From Mesaphorura yosii (Eukaryota; Arthropoda; Collembola; Poduromorpha; Tullbergiidae): 64,000 nt of DNA. Below are positions 25,601 to 36,981 of the stretch, one piece after another (the first letter of the stretch is position 1; each line of letters begins with the position of its first letter). The notes beneath the pieces are model-generated. The model was not told the DNA's origin, searched no databases, and saw only the letters and a list, made by a program, of their open reading frames with translations. The stretch spans positions 248,001 through 312,000 of the forward strand of contig WIXG01000027.1 in NCBI GenBank assembly GCA_009869945.1, in the 5' to 3' direction. Made by a program: the position numbers and the translations under genes.

Positions 25601-28600
25601 TGTAAGTACTTTGAAACCGAAATTCGGGAACTTGTAAACATCTCGATATACGAGAACGAGAATCCGAACTCGAGTACAAATTCGAAATCAGACGGCCGAG
25701 CAAACTATAAATGAAACTAAAATGCAAAACCCGAAACATTTCATCAATCAAAATATTTCTTAACTTTTCTTTACCCTGAAATCATGTTGTTATTCCAATC
25801 TTGATATATGAGCACTTTATCAGTGCGGGATGAAAGATACTTATGTCGAAACGTTATTTGCATAATGTATTCGTAATTCAGTTAACTTTTCCTACGCGAA
25901 AGGATGCAATGAAATACTCGAACTTTGATCCGAGCGTAATGGCAATTTGACAAGAACATGACAACAAATACCCTAATTTACTCGCGACACATGAAATATG
26001 CTGTCTTCTTTGGCAAGATGATGCGAGAGTGGAAGCCGAGAGCGATGGTATAGCAATTCATGCGTCAGAGGACGAAGATGGGAGCATGTATCATCCCTTC
26101 CAACATCATTATTCTCACATTACTCCGTGCTGCTCCTATTGATCAATCACTGTGAAGCTTATGAGTTCAATCGCGACCGCGAGCCGCCCTGATCTCTTAA
26201 TTGAATTGCCGAAAAATTAACCACGTCCGAGCAAACATTTGGCTCACATTACAAAATGAAGCGGTCAATAAACCAATATAAAGATGTGCATGCAAATGAG
26301 ACATGGTTTGAGGTAGTTGTTGCCAATATGAAATGGAAATCGAAAGATGACGGTGACGCGTTCCCAACATGAAAGTACAATTCAGATTCTGACTAGTTCT
26401 CTCCTCCTCTGTGATATTGCAGAGTACCAGGTGCATAGTGCCACAACCACTCCTAATGTGAATGTGAATCAGAGAGCAGTGATTTGTAAAAGACGGAGGC
26501 CATCACCTTCGTGTTCCTCTCCTCCGTGTTACTAGTGAGTTCCATTTTCTTTAAAACACAAATCTTACACACAATGCAAGCAACCCCGCCGTAGTCACCC
26601 CTCAACCGTCGGTGTTTCATGTTTGTGTCCGTGACCTGGCTGACCATGGACGGTAGTGCTTAGGTCTAGAAATTAGAACTCGTGTACTGATTGGCTCTTC
26701 CGTGTGTAGGAATTAGTAGTCGAGATCTTTGTCGTGTCGTGTCGGCAAGAAAAGAAAGCTGACGTTTCCTTATAGCGTAGGGTCGCCCCGTGCTGTGACG
26801 TTCTTTCTCCTGTAGATTAAATATGTATCTGGCTTGGCAGTAGCGCTGTTCCTCTCCTTGTGTCATGAAAGACTTCCCTTCGTATTGTCCGTAATGGCAT
26901 CGCGTAGTACTTGTAGAAACGTGTGCTGTAAAATTGTAATATGGCAATAAAAATGTCTTGTCAATCTTATTTGTTTTAAAATCCCTTCTGCTGTCTTCCT
27001 AATGTTGGCATCCGCGTGCAATGCTCGGGCAAGTAGTAATATTTTATTGTGTTGCAGACATTTTCGTGAATGGTGACTTTGTCATACTGAACGGGCCTTA
27101 CTATGGGTTATGTTATGGCCGTTTGTAGTCCATTTGTATTTATTGCTTCAGAAGTAGTTTCGCGTTTTTCAGAGAAGCCAAAGATGCTTGTTTTGTGGCT
27201 TGCTTCATGTCATTGATTCTTTGACTCTTGCTGCTGTCTCGCTAATGTGTGCCTTAATGAATTCATCCCCTAGCCACAAATCTTTTATTAGGTTAGAAGC
27301 TGCCGTGCGTTCTGCTTAAATATTTGAAATGATGCACTGAAGTTTGAGGTATACCAGAATAAACAACGGCTAAAATCCGTCGTACCGTCGTAGAAGAATT
27401 TCTTCACATGTTTGTCTTGCCACCGCATTCGCATGTGTTTGTCCATTCGCTTACATTTTCACGTAATATTTTCTTTCGCTGCTTGCTGTCTTCATATTAT
27501 GCAGACTCAATAAATGTAAACCGACTACAAACAATGCTAATTGTATTTGTATTTCTGTATTTCGTGACTAAATACATTTCCTTCAAGTCATTTGTCTCTG
27601 TTGTGCTGGCAGGTCGGCAGTAGAGTTGAGTTTGTCTTACTTGCGCTGCCGCATGCACTGCCAGCAAATGTGGAGACTTCAATTTATGAATAATTTTGTT
27701 TGGATTGTCGTCTCACGGCCGTGTTGGCGGTAAGACGCGGCAGCGGTGACAACTACCGTTGAGGTACAGCGTACAAATACAATTGAGTGTTTTCCATGCA
27801 TAATTTCTTATTTTTATGTTGAGTTGATAACTCAAATTCTTCGCTTCGTCTTCGTTGTGTGCACGCGGCTCGGCCTGACTTTCAGAGTGTGCTGAGGTTG
27901 CAATTGCGTGTTGGCTTTCTCCCTCTGTTTCGACTGCTTGTTGCTTGAATATGCAAACATTCGCTGTCCCATGCAGTTTCTTGCTTCCGAATCACCTTGA
28001 AGCACACACAGAAAACACATTATTAGATTATTGTAGCGTACTAAAATAGTAGAGGTAGTCTGTTGATGTAATTATGCTTCTTTGGTCGTTCAAGATTTGG
28101 CGAGCAGAAGCATGGATTTCAGAAATATAAATAAAATAGTGTGACAGGATTCGTGAACTTTCCCCTTACGCGCGTCCTTTTCGCACTCACTTGGTGGCAA
28201 GCAGCAGGCGAAAGCCACAACAGAAAATGCGCTGCGATGCTGTCGTCCCGACCCTCGCTTGCGTTGCCGCGTCCATGTCCCGTACGCCCTTCGCGGCTGT
28301 CTTGTTCCTCTCCGAATCAGTCAAACTGCTGAATTTGACTGGTGGTTGTCTCCTGAAGAAGTTTACCGTAAAATAGAGATAGAAATCCTGTCATGCTGTT
28401 TACTTTTATTCCTGAAATCCTGTGTAGAGTACAACACGTACAACATCAGAATACTTGCTTTCTTACGCTTCGATTTTTGAAATTCGTCACTTGCATCATG
28501 AAACTCTGTCTGAATGAAAGTAGTATTGATCTGTGCGCTATTTGTGTTGTTCTTTTTACATTTTCCCCACACAGTCATTATGTACTTGGAATTTTTCTCG

Positions 28601-31600
28601 TAATGTCACAGGGCAGAAAGAAAAAGTCAATGATAAGCACATGAGAAGCTAACGAGTAAATCGATGGGAACAATTGACCAACATAACAATTGATTTTACG
28701 TAAGATACAGCGACACACGAAACTAGTCTCATAATGCATGCAAATTACCGTGGAGACAAGTGCCAACCCATAAACAATCTAATGTGGCGACATGCGAAAA
28801 AGATATTTCATCCAGATTCGTGTCATCCTTTTGTGTAGTGTTATCATTGCTAGGATCAAAAGCAGTTTAGAGTCATCATGACCAAGATCACATTAATTAT
28901 TCCATTATTCATCTGGAAAACGATTCGTCAGCAATCTCGAATTGTCCGTAAAATTTGAGGTATCGTCCTTAGTTTATAATACGTGTTTTTCTGTTGGACG
29001 CGTGCACAGGAGAAGCGAAACCGAGAGTCCAGTCTATCGAAGTATGAAATTGCGTCGGTTTTTACAAGAGTCAGTACTTTTCCACACGATTCGCAATCGC
29101 AAACACATAAATCAAGAATGTAAATACCGTTTCTATATAATTTTATATTATCTTCGGACTGCTAGCGAAATTATTGCGGACCACAATCCACGAAGACTCG
29201 GTGAAATGATTCCCGTGCTTCCCTTCGGCGTTCGTACCCTGTAATTAACGGAACTCTCAATTGAAAATTTCCAGTATTGGATTTTAATAAAATGAAATTA
29301 TCTGATTGGGACTCGTGATAGAGCCGGTCCAGAATCTATAAACCGGTTGCCAGATGCGGAAAATTGACTCGAACCGTATTATTATGAACGAGTAATTAAT
29401 TTAAATAACAGACTTCGGCGAAATTTAATTGAACTCTTTTGTACTTGGGAATTCGGGTTGGCTGATTGCAATTACTTTCTGTCTGCATATGTCGAGTCTC
29501 CAGTGTGTAGCTATTTCTTATCGCCGTTGTGGATCAGCAACTCACCTCTTTAAGTTGACCCGATTTAAAAATCAACAAAGGCATCACATTCGCAAAGTAG
29601 CCGCTATTACTAAACGTATTGATTTGGAGTGTTTATTTTTAAGTCTCCAGTTCGATAATTCCAACTAGCTTAATCATGCCGTTCCTTGACGTGTGAATTT
29701 TGAATTTCACAATGCTTAGCAAGCAGCGAAAAGTGTAGCGCGGTGGATAGAAACTTAAGGACGGAGTGTGGCATGAGAGTAGTGAACCGGCTTATTTATC
29801 TCAATTAAAAAGAATTATTTGGCGTGCCCATACAACATTTATGTCCTTGGTCATTGCCATAACTTGGAGCTATAGAGCTAATAGACTTCTTTGCCAGTGC
29901 TAGCACAGTCAAAGAGAAAAGTAAAGTAATTCGGGAATCAAAAAGAAATAAAATAAACAGCCACGGTCTTTGAGTTAGTCTTCCTTTGTGAGATTCTTTA
30001 TTGTACTTTTTCGAAGCGTTCGAATTTACTACGAGCAGGAAAGTAAGGCATTTGTCTTACGTGTACATGGCAAATACTAATTACAACCGCTAAACAATGC
30101 GAGCAATAACAACAGTTGCTTTTATTCTTTCTTGTTTGGGGCCAGGGCAAAGCCTCAGGTTGAGACGATCGCCTTTGTTGTAAATCTTTGTGCTTTCGAT
30201 TTGAGCTAAAATTTATACTTTGTGCCGAAAAGTTCCTGAATGCTAGAAGGTCCAAACAAACCACAACCTGGGGTTCTCTCCGCGGCAATCTGCACGCCTG
30301 CAGTGTAATTCAAGGCAGGCCAAATTAAGGAGAGATCAGTCACAAGAAGAAGAATGGCACGCATTTATTTATTGCTGGAAAAGAGTACCAATGCATATCA
30401 GGTGAATGGAGGACGTGCGCAAGAGTATTAAATATGTGCACCCTTGATGCTAGTACAATTGACTGGACCATCACTGAACCACCGATGGTGTTCGTAGCAA
30501 AAGTGGCAATGTGTCGCTCTTGAGAAAGTAACGAGTCTCTTGTATCGCCTCTCACTTAAACGAGTCGCGACAATTAATTCACTCCCTGAGAAAGTTCTCC
30601 ATCACTTTCTCCGTGCCTTGTACGCTTAATCGTCGTCTGAGACCTTTTTCCCTTCGCATTTCATTTCTTTAACTACTCCACTGACGGAAAGAAAAATCTC
30701 TTCATCTTCATCAATAGCAGCAGCACCATTAAACAACGTGCTTGGTCACTACAATGAGCAGGCAGCCACTTCTTCTCGGACTGTAGGTTTGCCGCATGTG
30801 TGCCATTAAGAGAGTCCACAGAATGAAAAACTGTAGCAAATACGGGCGTTGAAGAAGAGTTCGAATTCCACGTAATTCCGAAACATCATAAAGTCGCATT
30901 TTGCATAATGCGCACTGCAAACAAGTTTCTTCAATGTAGCGGTGGCACACATATCATTCATTTCAGTCATAACATGCGTGCTCCTGAATAACTTGTTGTC
31001 ATAAAAGTTTACATGATGAGACTTGGAAGACTTGACATGCGAATAATCGTGCGCCTGCCTTCTCCTCTGAAATAGAACAAAAATATCGAAGAAATGATTA
31101 GTGAGGGTTCAAGGCAGAGAACGGGAATACGACGACTGAAAGATCAAGTCACACCACATATTTGGTAGCGTAATGACAGTGTATTCATGCACAATATGTT
31201 ACAAATATTTCTAATGCTAAATATGTATCGGCATAATAATACGTATGCCGCAATGGTGGGATAGAGCTGACTACTACACGTACAGAAAAGTGCTTTTCTT
31301 CTTGCCGTCATGTGTGTTTTAACAAGATTCATTCCACTGTCGGAGCAAAACACAAAATAAGTGTGCGATGCTTAGCTTCGTACGTGAAATTGGCTTATAG
31401 ATTAAGGAATGCCAAATGGCGGGAAGATTTCCAGCAAGTCGGATAAAGAAGCGACTTGTTTTCTCTGTCTCTCTTCCGAGCGCCACTTCTATTTTCTTAG
31501 GCAGCTTCTTTGGCGTGCACTAGATTTTGGGAAAACACGACTTCACTTTTATAGAATCAGCAAAAGATTTTCTCATGGATACAGGAACGGCTACACGGAC

Positions 31601-33228
31601 TGAGTTGATGGCAAAAAATGGACACACTTGTTGTGTAACGATCAAATGATCATCGTGCGATGGACTTAAAAAGACAAAAGTCAGAATGGAATCCCGCACC
31701 ACCATCGTGCGATAGAGAGCCGTTCTAAGGCACGGCAGGCGTGCGATGAGGGAAGAATTTATGGTGTTGGCCATTCAAGCAGGGCGCTGTGAAAGTGAAA
31801 GATGCTATATTATAGAAAATAAGAAATAAATAGACGGCAGGCACATTGGGTCTCGGTTTTTGGAGAAAATTCCTTTTCTCGCACTTCCTTCTCCGCATTT
31901 CTTATTTTTGTCGAGATTCTCTTGCACATGTGCTGAGAGTTTAGTATACGAGCATGAACACGAATCCGCTGTGCGTCTGGTACGTACGCCTACGCCATGT
32001 TCCGTCCTGTATTTATAACAATATGTTCTGAACTATCATAGCTGGGCGATTATTTATTTGTTAAGTGGATAAGAAACGCTTCACGCGTTCGTACACAGGA
32101 TAAATTCACCAGTTCACAACTTACGAGCTGGAAAAGTTTTCCTCGTCCACTCTTTATAGGCTCACGTTTTCTGCAATGTTTCTCCTTCTTTGACTTCGGA
32201 CTTTCTTTCGGATTGTCTTATTAATTTTCGTATTAAAGTCTTCTTGCCAACAAAATTAATGATCGGGCAGTAGAAATGGCCATGGCTTGCGAAGAATGAG
32301 TTTGCAGTCATCTGTTACCGAGCGGTGCAGTATTGGACGCATTTGAATGTATTTGAAAAGACCCACCCTGTTGAGAAAATCCGCACCTGGATGTTTTTGT
32401 ATCAGGAAGAGACATGAACGCAAAACATTAGCTAAACCCCTTCCATTCGTCCTGCTGGTCTTGGGGATTGATTTAAATGATACGCTTGGAAGAGTGCAGT
32501 TTTATTTTGTTTTCATTTTCGCAAATGATTCATGAACCAGTGCTAATTAACGTTGGAGAAAGTGGGAAGTTAAGATAAATATGTAGTAATACAATTAAAT
32601 TTAACTGCAATGCTGACTAGTCAATTCTTTTGTTTTTGCAGCATGCAAGCGGAAGGACGAGCCTCAGCAACAGACTACCCCGACACAACCGCAACCGCCG
32701 GCCGAACACCCGCCTACACCCAAGAAGCCGCGTTTGGTTTTTACAGATCTGCAACGCCGTACGTTGCAAGCTATTTTTAAGGTGAGATATTAGCAACATT
32801 CGAGCTTTTTAACCGTCAAGACATAGATCATGAATTAATATGGCATATACATTAATGTTCAGGAAACGAAGCGACCATCAAAAGAGATGCAAGTGACAAT
32901 CGCACGTCAATTGGGTCTCGAACCAACAACTGTAGGCAACTTTTTCATGAACGCGAGACGCCGCTCCATGGACAAGTGGAAGGAGGACAACGATCCGGGC
33001 AAACAGCCGTCTGCCTCCTCGTCCCAGCCCGGGTCAACTGGAAGTAATGGATCTAACGTGAGCTCAACCTCATCGTCAACTCAGCAGACTCTGCAGTCTC
33101 ATCTGGCGCAGGGTCAGACTGTGCACGTCGTCACTCTGCACCACTCCGGACTCCCGAGTCACCAGCACGACGACGATGACGACATTGATGATGACGATGA
33201 CCTACACTCGTCCGTAGACGAGTTGTGA
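1581..33228 (+). CDS. onecut: ONECUT family transcription factor (HNF-6 type), three exons
   Basis: Sequence-specific DNA-binding activator of the CUT-homeobox class, acting in the nucleus. Coding exons are 1581-4668, 32642-32781 and 32863-33228, giving 1197 residues. That is far longer than vertebrate ONECUT1 (about 465) and nearer the large fly protein. The N-terminal two thirds is low-complexity (His, Ser, Gln, acidic runs). A conserved ONECUT block, ATLTPLQPLPPISTMSDKF, starts at residue 585. A single Cut domain spans about 951-1036 (EEINTKE, RYSIPQAIFAQRVLCRSQGT, LSDLLRNPKPWSKLKSGRET). A divergent homeodomain spans about 1056-1115, with Phe at position 48 and Met at position 50 (NFFMNARRR), diagnostic for ONECUT. 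The tail is strongly acidic. The ATG at 1581 is the first after an in-frame stop but has a weak context; the ATG at 1686 has a better one and may be used instead. In known animals the family acts in neuronal and endodermal differentiation. Confidence 0.96.
4669..17812 (+). other. onecut intron 1, first half (about 13.1 kb)
   Basis: AT-rich non-coding DNA between the exon 1 donor and the putative recursive splice site at 17812/17813. I see no tRNA, rRNA or recognisable nested protein gene on either strand. Many short open frames occur, none with family similarity. The only stretches singled out are an AT-hook-like small frame at 8021-8116 and a membrane-helix-like frame on the minus strand at 13274-13483, both reported as weak candidates. 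Confidence 0.8.
8021..8116 (+). other. Exon-like small ORF with an AT-hook motif (weak candidate)
   Basis: A GC-richer patch follows an acceptor-like AATTTTGCAG (8011-8020). From the ATG at 8024 the frame encodes 30 residues ending in LRGRPRKAKRKR and TAA. RGRPRK matches the core of the AT-hook, a minor-groove DNA-binding motif, and the basic end resembles a nuclear localisation signal. Entered in the phase left by onecut exon 1, the segment hits a stop after five residues, so it is not a productive onecut exon. It could be the last exon of a nested gene, a microprotein, or chance. Confidence 0.2.
17813..17899 (+). CDS. onecut: Putative alternative cassette / recursive-splicing exon of onecut (87 nt, 29 codons)
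   Basis: A long pyrimidine tract (17780-17810) ends in TTTTAG at 17807-17812. The segment then begins GTAAGCC, itself donor-like, and ends ...GGCATCG before the donor GTAAGA at 17900. Entered in the phase left by onecut exon 1 (phase 1), it has no stop, encodes 29 residues starting GKPTMHSSSC and ending DDAPIPGI, and leaves in phase 1. It can therefore be included or skipped without disturbing the downstream frame. Inclusion would lengthen the linker between the Cut domain and homeodomain, where vertebrate HNF-6beta carries a 26-residue insert (established knowledge). That this segment is spliced is inference; there is no transcript evidence here. Confidence 0.55.
17900..32641 (+). other. onecut intron 1, second half (about 14.7 kb)
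   Basis: AT-rich non-coding DNA ending in the acceptor TTTTGTTTTTGCAG at 32628-32641. I recognise no nested gene, structural RNA or known mobile element on either strand. A second AG|GTAAGC junction lies at 21774/21775, but its pyrimidine tract is poor. Confidence 0.8.
32642..32781 (+). CDS. onecut: onecut coding exon 2 (linker and start of the homeodomain)
   Basis: 140 nt with acceptor ...TTTTTGCAG and donor AAG|GTGAGA at 32782. It encodes ACKRKDEP, a Pro/Gln-rich linker, and the N-terminal third of the homeodomain (KKPRLVFTDLQRRTLQAIFK). The linker is longer and more Pro/Gln-rich than in vertebrate ONECUT proteins. The exon ends in phase 0, inside helix 1 to loop of the homeodomain. Confidence 0.96.
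32782..32862 (+). other. onecut intron 2 (81 nt)
   Basis: A compact GT-AG intron (GTGAGA ... TAATGTTCAG) splitting the homeodomain between Lys1076 and Glu1077. It contrasts with the ~28 kb intron just upstream and shows the small-intron class of this genome. Confidence 0.93.
32863..33228 (+). CDS. onecut: onecut coding exon 3 (rest of the homeodomain and acidic tail)
   Basis: Begins ETKRPSKEMQ, the exact continuation of the ONECUT homeodomain, and includes the recognition helix with NFFMNARRR. After the homeodomain comes a Ser/Thr/Gln-rich region, then a His and Asp-rich acidic end (two runs of five Asp, then LHSSVDEL) and TGA at 33226-33228. The acidic tail may act in activation, but this is inference. 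Confidence 0.96.
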   Translation, partial: ETKRPSKEMQVTIARQLGLEPTTVGNFFMNARRRSMDKWKEDNDPGKQPSASSSQPGSTGSNGSNVSSTSSSTQQTLQSHLAQGQTVHVVTLHHSGLPSHQHDDDDDIDDDDDLHSSVDEL

Positions 33229-33319
33229 CATAGCAAGAGGGTCACCCGGTCCACGTCCAAGGTTCAGCGACGCACTTCTAAGAATCCCAAACCCTCATCC
33301 TCAAGTAGCCTTCTCAAAT

Positions 33320-33325
33320 AATAAA
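33320..33325 (+). promoter_or_regulatory. Candidate proximal poly(A) signal of onecut
   Basis: Canonical AATAAA about 90 nt after the onecut stop codon. Whether it is used is not known. Confidence 0.35.
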
Positions 33326-34614
33326 TCTACAATAACAATAATACAAATTATTACTAACGCTAAGACAAATACCAAAGTTTAGAACGAAACATAGTTTCTA
33401 TACACATCGTCGTCGTGTTGTACTTTACTACGTTAGATTTAAAATGTATTTTAGTCATAGAAGCAAGAGAACCTTCGTGTTTGTACTTGACTCTTTAGTA
33501 TTCGGCATGTTTTGTAAATTTTTAGAACATTATCGATATGCAAGATCACTTTGATCTCTGAGAGCAAAGTAGACCACCCTTAAACAGTTCACATTTTACT
33601 GCAATTGCTTTCATATCGATTCTTGTGACCCCACCATTCAGAGTCTTGAGACTTTACTACAATTAGTCATTCCAAGAGTCAACAGTTAACGCCTAGTCCT
33701 GAAACCCAAGTCACCCGCATTCCAGCTTGGTTCAGTTAGTTGAGTATTCCATGTTTTCAATGACACTTTCACGCCATTGACTCAACATTCTAATACGCTA
33801 CAAGCTTTAATATCAAAAGAAAAACGCGTTCAGTCCAGACCGAGCACTTTTCAGGTTGTGAGTCTGCGCTTCACAAAAGCTTTAATGTCTAGTCGCTGAG
33901 ATTTTTACTTATTATTCTTGAGGCTTTTTTTTTTATACATTTTTGGTGTGTAAATATATTCAATTACGAGTCAGCAACATTTGGCTTTAATCCATGCTTA
34001 GATTAAGCTTCTGTATTTTTTCTATGATCTCACCATCGACAACATGTATTTAATTTATTGTCATGTATTAAGAATCCCGAACCCGAAGAAATCCCTTAAG
34101 CACGAGTTTGCTCTGCGTCAATTTTCCAAGTGCTAGTTATAATTATAATACTGACAAGAAATATAAATGCAAATATCAGTCTATGCAACTTGTGGGTCAT
34201 CCAGTCGTTAGTGCCGGTTCATTCAGTACTTGGAACTTTGAATTCCCTGACAAAATGATCTCTTGTAAAAGTCATTCCTATGTTGATCCTCATTGTTTGC
34301 CAAACTTTGACCGCACGCGCGAAGGGGCGATGACATGAACAAGAATTGATCGAACCAATTTAACATGCAATAATTAGCAGCATTGAGTGATAACCTAGTC
34401 GCTAAGTACATTTCGTATGAGTTTGTGATTGCAGTGTAGATCAAAGACCAGCTTGACACCTTTGTGCATCATTCCTACTTATTTTAAGCATTCAATGCCT
34501 CCGTTGATTTGCTGGATACATATCACGTGCAGCAATTGAGCACACTTCGCGAATCTTCCCCCGAGCCTTCTTGGGTAGTCGAGCAGAGTGTAAATGCTAA
34601 ACTATTTTTCATGT

Positions 34615-34655
34615 CTAGTCCCTAGAGTTAAGCTAGCCTAACTCTAGGGACCTAG
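34615..34655 (+). repeat. Inverted repeat forming a strong hairpin downstream of onecut
   Basis: GTCCCTAGAGTTA (34618-34630) is followed, after an 8-nt spacer (34631-34638), by its exact reverse complement (34639-34651). With C34652 bulged, CTA (34615-34617) and TAG (34653-34655) extend the stem to 16 pairs. If it lies in the onecut 3' UTR it would be a stable RNA stem-loop. The stem is shorter than that of a usual microRNA precursor. Confidence 0.85.
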
Positions 34656-35386
34656 GAAATCTTGCATTGAGTTGCCTGTAACCCGTGATTATGAGTTCGT
34701 CACAAAGTCACAGTATTAGTTGGAATTTTAGTCATCTTTACACAAATTGATCTCTTAATTGAAACTCTCAGATATTTGTTTATAGAGGCAGACACGTAAT
34801 GCACTGCTAGTTGGGGCGACAGCAGCCCAGCGATTTTAGTTTGGTTCACTATGCAGCACGGTATGTAAGTCGAAGTTGAAGACGACTACTCTAAATACGG
34901 CAATACATCAATACATCCTTAATTTTTGATAAAATGTGCCCTGACTTTTCAGACAACAATTTTGTTGTGAATACTTGAACTCCTGCATTTTAAGTGCGTG
35001 AATAATAACGCAAATATGTTCGCTTAGTGAAATAGGTCAAATGTGTCTATCTATAAGGTAACGAGTTTTAATGCGTCGGAAATGTGCAGATTTTTGTAAA
35101 CTGTCGTGTCGTCGTAATTAGAATTTAGAAGTATACTTTTGCATTTTGTTGCATTTGAGACGTTGCAAGAGAAAGAAATGTATCATTCATTTGGATGAAC
35201 ACTTTCTAGAGACCCTTCGCTCCTTGCGTTCAGCATAGCGACTTGGGTAACGTACGATTAGGACGTTGGATACAATTATAGCATGTGGCGTAGGTAGAAA
35301 TAAGGAAAAAATATTTGTCATAGCAAGACTCTTTTGATGCGTAGCGACTAGTCGGCTAAGGATCTTTGTAATAAGCAATTGACCTA

Positions 35387-35392
35387 AATAAA
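35387..35392 (+). promoter_or_regulatory. Candidate poly(A) signal (middle)
   Basis: AATAAA in AT-rich DNA about 2.2 kb after the onecut stop. Use not known. Confidence 0.25.
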
Positions 35393-35835
35393 GCACCCTT
35401 TAGCCAATACAATAAGAAGTTCAGTGCAATTGTCTTAATAAGGAAATTGGATATCACAGATATTGCAGCTCGACACGAGGTACTTGCGAATTGCACACAC
35501 GTGTAGTGCAAACGCGGTAAGTTCTCTGTCTCTGTATTATGCAAACTTTAAGAACCGGTCAACGTAAATCTCTATTCTCTGACTAACTAGTCAATCGTCT
35601 TGAATACAGCTAGTCTAGTCTAAACAATAATGTAAGCAGAATGAAGCAGTCATCCGACATAGGTCAGGAAGGGAAATACTGCAAATTGCAATTGCTAGCA
35701 TTATTCTTCGTATGTAAAATTAACTCCATACTTTCTAATGTACATGAATCATTTATATAGGAGCTAGAGTAATTCATATATTATTATACTATATATAAAA
35801 ATTATCCATCTCTTCTGTGACAAAGGGTTTGAAAT

Positions 35836-35841
35836 AATAAA
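35836..35841 (+). promoter_or_regulatory. Candidate distal poly(A) signal of onecut
   Basis: AATAAA just before an abrupt rise in GC content at about 35860. If used it would give a 3' UTR of about 2.6 kb that includes the hairpin at 34615-34655. Confidence 0.3.
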
Positions 35842-35856
35842 AAATTATAACTTTAG

Positions 35857-36151
35857 TCGAACTGTCAGCTGTGGGTCTTCTCGGCTCAGGTACAAATTCG
35901 CATATTCGCGAACCCTGAGCCTGACACTGCTGAGGCTGAACAAAGGACTGGCCTGCAGGCCGAAGTTGGTGGTGGTCGAGTCGCAATGTGGTGCTTGAAG
36001 CTGCAGAATTACAGCAGTCTTTGTGTGGATTCTTTCTTTGGCCTTTGTGTGCAGACCTCATGCCCAGCTCCCATATGGGCCTGTAGTCAGCAGTGTTGTG
36101 TCGCACTTGCGGTTGCAACTACGTACTTTCATTTCCATCGCGCAAAACAAT
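35857..36151. other. GC-rich island, open on both strands, with several self-complementary segments
   Basis: A GC-rich block stands out from AT-rich flanks. The + strand is open from 35857 to a TAG at 36149-36151 (about 97 codons, no early ATG), and the - strand is open across most of the same block. Inverted repeats include GGCTCAGG/CCTGAGCC (35883-35890 and 35914-35921), the palindrome GGCCTGCAGGCC near 35951, and CCCATATGGG near 36069. No family is recognisable. It could be a structured RNA, a non-coding first exon of the RNF11 gene, a regulatory island or an old insertion. Confidence 0.35.
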
Positions 36152-36981
36152 AGCACACGACCGCTTGAACTTGAATTACGAAACTAGTATTGCATTAACA
36201 TCATTTTAATTCAGGTTCTATCATCACATCACCACACATAACAATCATATGCAGTACACCTTCATCGCAAGAACTGCAATTACGCTGCATCTTGTCACTG
36301 CAGTTGTACATTCAATGAAAGAAAAAGTTGTACGTTTATTTTAGACTCTATTTTCTGTCCTACATCAACATTGTTTTAACTGAAGCTCGGTAACAATTTT
36401 AACCCACAACCGTGCTTATCAATTTTAATCTTGATATTTCGCTGGAGGAAAGCCTGAGTTGATGGTTTCCATCACTGAGGACGAGGTTCAAGCTGAAATC
36501 TTACTGTTACTGCCCATGGTTGTGGTTGTCCAGTACGAGGAGAGCACGTTGTACGATTGGAATTGGCTAGGAGATTAAGAAGTGCTTAGTATTGGATAAG
36601 TGCTGCCACTGGAATCTTGCTCGTAAGTCAACGTTAGACCTTTAGGAACTTAAGAATTAGGCATCTTTGTTTCCAGAGAATTCCTTTCCGTAACATCAAT
36701 TATCGACAGCCTTTGTCTCAGTCTGTATAAGTTAAATGTCCATGACCCTGTTGCCGTTGCGTCACTATTAGAAATGGACGCGTTAAATGTTAAATATCAT
36801 TAATATCTATCGTCTATTTTATATTTATGCAAAGAATTCGAATTGCAAACTGATAAGTTCTCTTCATCGTTGCCTAGATCCGTGTATCACGTGTAAGCCT
36901 GTTACGGGGTGGCCATCATCTTCCTTGCCTTGTTGGTTGAAAACGAAGGAACGCTGCCTATTTTAATTTCGGGCATCAGTC
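36152..36981 (+). promoter_or_regulatory. Region upstream of the RNF11 gene (putative promoter and leader)
   Basis: Mostly AT-rich. It contains an E-box CACGTG at 36888-36893, about 90 nt before the RNF11 start codon, and a donor-like GTAAGT near 36624 that might end a non-coding leader exon. No coding sequence is recognised. Assignment is by position. Confidence 0.4.

Larger units (their letters stand above)
33229..35841 (+). other. Putative onecut 3' UTR (extent uncertain)
   Basis: AT-rich, without a recognisable coding region. Candidate poly(A) signals AATAAA lie at 33320-33325, 35387-35392 and 35836-35841; the first is only about 90 nt past the stop. A Pumilio-type site (TGTAAATA) lies at 33949-33956, and a strong hairpin at 34615-34655. 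Neural onecut mRNAs often have long 3' UTRs, so use of the distal signal is plausible. The boundaries are inference. Confidence 0.45.

Noticed and set aside
26310-26335. let-7-like string TGAGGTAGTTGTTGCC
   Set aside because: Only the seed matches; no complementary arm follows within hairpin distance.
31713-31740. miR-124-like seed (TAAGGCAC)
   Set aside because: Bases after the seed differ from miR-124 and no hairpin partner is present.
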